Origin: Clarkia xantiana subsp. parviflora
Lineage: Eukaryota; Streptophyta; Magnoliopsida; Myrtales; Onagraceae
Assembly (NCBI GenBank): GCA_036873135.1
Contig: JAPTYO010000059.1
Location: 24,751,066 to 24,815,065, forward strand
Reading direction: 5' to 3'
DNA length: 64,000 nt
Shown here: positions 59,178 to 64,000 of the stretch, piece after piece
How positions within the stretch are numbered: the stretch's first letter is position 1
Layout of the letters: each line of letters begins with the position of its first letter
Made by a program: the position numbers and the translations under genes
The notes under the pieces: generated by a model
Database searches by the model: none
Seen by the model: the letters and a program-made list of their open reading frames with translations, nothing else
What the model was told of the DNA's origin: nothing

Positions 59178-59674
59178 GGGTTAAGAACCTATAAACTGTC
59201 TGAAGTTTGCCTTATGAGATACTTTGGTATCTGAAGTCTAAATTGTTGATATTGACTGTCAGAAGTTTCAAATTTGTTGAAACTTGAAGTTTCTGTCCAA
59301 ATTTGCTGTTAAATTGACAGAACTTGGTCATGTGCTTGTCACATGACCCGATAAAAAAATAAATCCGATAATTGCCCCTAGTAGGGTGGTGGCCGGCCGG
59401 AGTAAGGAGGTGGCCGGCCGGAGTTGGGTGGTGCCCGGCCGGAGTTGGGTGGTGCCCGACCAGAGTTGGGTGGTGGCCGGCCGTAGTTGGCTGGTGACCG
59501 TAGTAGGGTGGTGGCCGGAGTAAACTTAAAAGTATCAAGGACAATTTCACATTTTCACACCCTTCTATCAAATTTGACAGTAAAAATGGACGGAAAACCA
59601 ATTTTTAACAAAATTGAAACTTCATACGGCCAATATCAACAATTTAAACTTCAAACACTCACATAAGGCAAACC
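59178..59674. mobile_element. Mutator-type MITE with GC-rich minisatellite
   Basis: Left end GGGTTAAGAACCTATAAACT; the inner arms pair (tttgccttatg and cataaggcaaa). A perfect 9-bp duplication AAATCCAAA flanks it (59169-59177, 59675-59683). The right end lacks about 26 bases of the inverted repeat. The core, about 59385-59520, is a degenerate tandem repeat on GGTGGTGGCCGGCCGGAGT, which also produces the spurious His-Pro-Thr-rich frame on the minus strand. Confidence 0.85.
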
Positions 59675-60090
59675 AAATCCAAATACAAATAGTTCTCCGC
59701 TCATTTCCCTGCCAACAGTGATTTCTCATGTGTAATCCAAATACTAAGTCCAACCAACTGTGATTATCAAAGTATTAGATCATAACTTTATTCCCTCCAC
59801 AAATAGATCATCATTCTTAATTGCATGTGATGTATTCTATCCTCTGATTACAAACTTACAATCACATAAATCCATCATCTATATATATATATATAATCAA
59901 ACATATCTAAAAAGCAGTATCTATAAGTACCCAATAAGCGTTGTATCACCAACATGGGCAGCTGAGCTGATTTTGCTAAGCTAACCTTAGCATTCACTTC
60001 ATATACAAGTTAGTAAACTCAGTTACATGTATGTATATGCATGCATGATCTCTCCTTCAATCAAAACACAAGTTCACAACTCACCAATGG
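59675..60090. other. Spacer
   Basis: No gene recognised; short TA run at about 59881-59893. Confidence 0.4.
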
Positions 60091-60213
60091 TCAATTCGTG
60101 GCGATAAGATCAACAACGAGGTAAACGAGGTCCGAGCAAAGCGCAAATATGAAAACAAGGAAGAAGAAGACGATGGTCACCCTGAAGAACAGTAACAGGA
60201 GCAGCAAAGCCAT
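60091..60213 (-). CDS. Possible very small hydrophobic membrane peptide
   Basis: A 40-residue frame, MALLLLLLFFRVTIVFFFLV and onward to LVVDLIATN, almost entirely one or two membrane helices. The open frame extends upstream to 60399, but the upstream part is polar and uncharacteristic. No family recognised and no function proposed; could equally be chance in T-rich DNA. Confidence 0.25.
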   Translation of the reverse strand: MALLLLLLFFRVTIVFFFLVFIFALCSDLVYLVVDLIATN

Positions 60214-60600
60214 GATGCTCTGGAAGAAAAATATCACTGGCGAATCTGATAACAACATACTTTCTGTTCTTTCTTTTCCTTGTGATTCGTCCTCTAAACC
60301 GAACTCAAGTATGTGGATGTAACTAAGAGTCATATTTGCACCGCCATGGATGAACAATTGACAGAAGCATAGCTTTATATCAAAGGAAGGAATATACATG
60401 AAGAATAGGTGCTAAAAACTAAAAGCTGATGTCATTTTCTCTGGCACCTTCCATCGTTCATCTTCACTATTTTCCCCATATTCTTGTCAATCCTTGCAGA
60501 TTCTGGACGGAACTGTAGACTCACTTCTGGTACCTTCTTGCATTAACTATCACATTTTTCACAGTATATATGAAAATCGTACAGGCCACCCTCAACTACT
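60214..60600. other. Spacer
   Basis: No gene recognised beyond the upstream extension of the small minus-strand frame. Confidence 0.35.
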
Positions 60601-61036
60601 ACCTTAATCTTAGAGCAAGTTAAACCTTATGGTCCGACCGTTACAGTCCGACCGTTTTTTCTATTAAGTGACATGTGCAAGTCACGTGATCGACCCTAAA
60701 CTTTCTATTTTTGTTCAAATTTGGGGAAATTGACCCATGGAACTAGGTTTAGAGTGTCAGTTCCCCCAAACTTGACCCATTAAACCTAGGTCAATTCGCC
60801 AAAATTGAACTAGGTTTAGGGTGTCAAATCGCCCAAATTTGAATAAAATTGAAAGTTTAGGGTGGATTACGTGACTTGCAGATGTCAGTTAACGGAAAAA
60901 ATGGACGGAATGTAACAGCCGGACCAAAACTAGAAAAATCTGCAAACATATGGTACCAAAACTAGACAAAAAAAAAAATTATAGACGGAAACCCAAAATT
61001 GGTCAAACATCATGGACCAAAAACATGTTAACCCTA
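60601..61036. mobile_element. Foldback MITE-like element
   Basis: Left words (ttatggtccgaccgttacag, gtgacatgtgcaagtcacgtg, accctaaactttc) have inverted partners at the right (gaaagtttagggtgg, acgtgacttgcagatgtcag, ggaccaaaac). It is of the same type as 26245-26784 by wording (gtcacgtg, ccctaaac, tggacgga). No target duplication fixed; the right end is extended beyond the pairing. Confidence 0.65.
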
Positions 61037-62293
61037 AATTATATTACATTTAATAATAATTATTTATATTTAAACTCTATTTATAATTATTGAAATTGGC
61101 ATCTTTATAATATTTGTAGATTCAGAGTCATTCCAATCATACAATCATATATGCAACAAACAATAACAGTACGTACATATCTAGTGCGCACAAAATTTGC
61201 AATAATTAGAGTAATTCATTTGAGTGGTTTTAAAATATTAACATTAATTTTATTTACTATTACATATAAAATATGTTTGTTAATGATAGGGGTCCTTTTA
61301 TGAAATCATTTTAAATGCAACAAATATTTTTTTCTCCAAAACATTCTATCAGTCAATCAGAAAATATATAAGTGGTAGTAAACTGTAGAAAATATCATAT
61401 TTAGGAAGATGAAATTTTAATTATTAAGTACATATACAGTGAAAATTTAAAAGAATTTATTTTAAAGTCTATTTTCTTAATACATATATTTATTGTTATT
61501 TGATATCCTCAGTATATGAATAGTTAAATAAATATTTTTCATCCATTTTTTAAAAAAAAAAAATGGAATTGTTAAGTGGCATTCATTTGGTCATATCAGT
61601 TACATCCTAAATTTTATCAGACGACCAGTTTAGCCTTTAAAATAAAAATAAAAATAAAAAAAGTCATGCCTAACATATTGGTATGACTTGTATATTTATT
61701 TGAAGAAAAAAAATGACAAGGTCTTATAGGTATTAACTGAGAGTTGAGACCTGATTAAAATCGAACATGTTTTTCAAGTATAGGTTTTACTTTTATATAT
61801 ATATATAGCTAGTGCAAGGTGCAACACAGTAGATTCTAAATAGGAAAATGAATTAGGACCATGCCAGTAAATACATGGCACCCTAAAATAGCAGGTTGTC
61901 CGAAAACCGTTCATACCTAAATTAAGACTAACTGCAATTAGTATCGAAGTTTTGGGATGGATACCTAGCAAAAGTAAAAAGTTTGGGATGGATTAAGCAA
62001 CATTTGTTCATTTGGGTACGTAACGCGAATAATAAATATTGGGGGTTCATTTGGGTTTAGGATTAAATATTTTATTTATATAATAATTTTCTTTTACGTG
62101 GGAAATATTTTCTGTTTTAGTTTTGAACACCGGAGTACCGGCCGAGTTTTCTTCCGCTTCTTCTTCCCATCTCTGATGTCCATTTGTTTTCAGATCAAGC
62201 AAACCTTCATTTCAGAGAAATCCCCGTCTCTCTAAAAACTGATTTCACATTGTAAAGCGATCTCAGTCACATCCATTATTCCATAATTTAAAC
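61037..62293. other. AT-rich spacer and DRP1 upstream region
   Basis: No coding to about 62090. The last 200 bases (accggccgagttttcttccg, then C/T-rich runs) look like the promoter and 5' leader of the dynamin gene. Confidence 0.45.
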
Positions 62294-64000
62294 ATGGAGA
62301 ATCTGATCACGCTGGTCAATAAGCTTCAGAGAGCTTGCACCGCCCTTGGTGATCACGGCGAGGAGAGCGCCCTCCCGACTCTCTGGGACGCTTTGCCTTC
62401 TATTGCTGTCGTTGGTGGTCAGGTTTTCCTCTGCTGCTGTCTAATCACATACTTCAATTTTAGGCTTAATTTTTTATGCTCTTGAATTGGTAATGCGCTT
62501 CTCCGTACTGATACCACTTGATCCTTTTTCCTACGATACATTTTGATTGTAGTCCGATTATTGTATAACATTTATAATGTTTATCATTGTTCGATTTTTA
62601 GTCGTCAGATACTTGTTTGTTGATTTAAAACTCGCCAGGGGTTACAGTTTATTGTAGTTGTTTTTGTAAGCATAGTTGGAATCTGAACAGTAATTTTTAC
62701 ATCTGATCGCTTTTGACCTGTTAAGATCACTAGCGCTTAATTTTCTACTCAGACTTGAATCAGTTTTCGTATGTTGAGTTTTGTGATATATAAGCATTGT
62801 TTATATTTCAAGTTAGCAGTAGCACAACAATATAATGGTGCTGAAACTTGAATACATCATCCATTAGAAGGAGATGCAGATATGTCATGCTTACTTTCGC
62901 TCACTTTACCAATACTAAGAGAAATAATTTTAGTGTATCTACTATTTACTAACGTCTAAAAAGGAGTAGAAGGTTAGATTTGACTGCTATTGAAATATTT
63001 CTAAATAAATTTAATGGAAGAGTGTTTTAGATTTTAAATATTAATATATCATGACTCTACACGACCTTCTTGTCTGCCTACGGTTATAAGATAAGCATAA
63101 GATTTCATCGTGAAGCATTCTCTTCTGTTGACAGTTTTTTTAAATAATTAGTCTCCCCAATTTATTATGATTTTCAAATGGTCAAGGATCCATTGTAAGA
63201 ATTCCCTAAAACAACTTGTTATTCCCAGCATGGGCTTCTTGGTTAAGATTCTTGCAGTAAACATTCTGAATGTGATCAATTGTTGGTAATGCGTTATATA
63301 TTTTTCTCTTCACTGCCACTCACACTTATGGAGAAGAATGCTGTTGTAGAGCTCTGGTAAGTCATCAGTACTAGAAAGTGTGGTCGGGAAGGACTTTTTG
63401 CCTCGTGGTTCAGGTAGTCTTTTGTTAGATGTAACCATAGTTGATCAACAAGCACTGAAAGAAGATTGCATCTTTCTTGCCATAGGAACGATATATGACG
63501 TGAACTCTTTATTTTGTAGGGATTGTTACCCGACGTCCTCTTGTCCTGCAGCTTCACAGAACTGAGGAAGGAAGAGAGTATGCTGAGTTCATGCATCTTC
63601 CGCGAAAGAGATTCACCGACTTTGGTGTGTGTTTTTTCTTTGATCACAAGCTAGTTCCTAGAATGAAGTCAATTTGTCATATTCTTCTAGTTGCATCTAC
63701 TCCCTTTCTACAATATGAAGCTTGACCATCTAATGTGTTGTACAGCTGCTGTTAGGCAAGAGATCTCTGATGAGACTGATAGAGAGACTGGGCGGAGCAA
63801 GGCAATTTCTACTGTCCCAATCCACCTGAGCATATTTTCCCCTAATGGTGAGATTTGAGATATGGCTACATTGCATACATTTCTAATCTGGACAGGCCAT
63901 AGTGTCATGTTCATTTTGTTTTTGTTAGAATTGTTTTAAATGTTTCAGTCAGTTGCAATTGTTCAATTCGGAAACTACTTAATGCTTTGACGAATGTGTT
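62294..64000 (+). CDS. Dynamin-related GTPase, DRP1 type, N-terminal part (cut by window end)
   Basis: A large GTPase that assembles at the cell plate and plasma membrane and helps membrane fission during cytokinesis and endocytosis. Exons in view: 62294-62422, 63350-63413, 63520-63624 and 63746-63847; the next exon is beyond 64000, so the right coordinate is the window edge. The start [20 protein letters not shown] is the characteristic N-terminus of plant DRP1. The G1 P-loop spans the exon 1/2 junction (VVGGQ then SSGKSS), and [35 protein letters not shown] and [20 protein letters not shown] follow. The intron after exon 1 is long (927 bp). Which DRP1 (A, C or E type) is not determined. Confidence 0.93.

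Noticed and set aside
59212..59601. 129-codon minus-strand frame with HHPTPAGHHPT repeats
   Set aside because: Created by the GC-rich minisatellite inside a MITE.
53..64000. CRISPR arrays, operons, ribosome-binding sites
   Set aside because: The window is plant nuclear DNA; tandem repeats seen are microsatellites and minisatellites without spacer structure.

Overview
The window is nuclear DNA from a flowering plant, most likely a dicot. It is AT-rich, its genes carry many short GT-AG introns, and its products are plant-specific: a CRIB-type ROP GTPase-activating protein, a MYC-type bHLH factor, a thylakoid CURT1 protein, a fibrillin and a plant dynamin. Gene spaces are separated by miniature inverted-repeat elements with 9-bp target duplications (Mutator type), Helitrons, TRIM and Copia derivatives and LINE remains. 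No rRNA, tRNA, CRISPR or prokaryotic feature was seen. Exon boundaries were assigned by hand from GT-AG sites, reading-frame continuity and remembered family structure; no search was run.

Layout. (1) 1-4.7 kb: a truncated foldback element, then a ROPGAP gene (+, 5 exons). (2) 4.6-8.6 kb: a nested transposon block in which TRIM-like sequence surrounds a Helitron carrying a pentatricopeptide-repeat gene fragment, and a long-terminal-inverted-repeat element interrupts the TRIM LTR. (3) 9.8-11.6 kb: a bHLH-MYC gene (+) whose single intron holds a 155-bp MITE. (4) 13.5-16.2 kb: a DHHC palmitoyltransferase gene (+, 7 exons). (5) 16.4-24 kb: mostly transposon-derived, with a possible small membrane-protein gene, a hAT-like element, a Helitron, a complete TRIM, an LTR-retrotransposon start and AT-rich spacer. 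(6) 24.09-41.47 kb: a direct tandem duplication. Each unit holds CURT1B-like, soluble inorganic pyrophosphatase, a LINE fossil on the minus strand, and an intronless MHK-like kinase. The left unit is 9.55 kb and the right one 7.83 kb; three elements present only in the left unit explain nearly all of the difference. (7) 42.7-44.3 kb: a multi-pass membrane protein gene. (8) 46.7-49.3 kb: a fibrillin gene (+, 8 exons), convergent with a 14-exon DUF3754 (TMEM143-like) gene at 49.5-55.7 kb (-). (9) 56.2-57.9 kb: an internally deleted Copia retrotransposon. (10) 62.3 kb to the end: the first four exons of a DRP1-type dynamin gene that runs out of the window.

The most notable structure is the tandem duplication. 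Its junction lies at a 6-bp microhomology. It cuts the C-terminus and 3' end off the left kinase copy and places the right CURT1B copy, stripped of its promoter, nine bases after that kinase stop codon. Both pyrophosphatase copies encode the same protein, whereas the kinase copies differ. The three left-only insertions have clean empty sites in the right unit, which gives a relative order of events.
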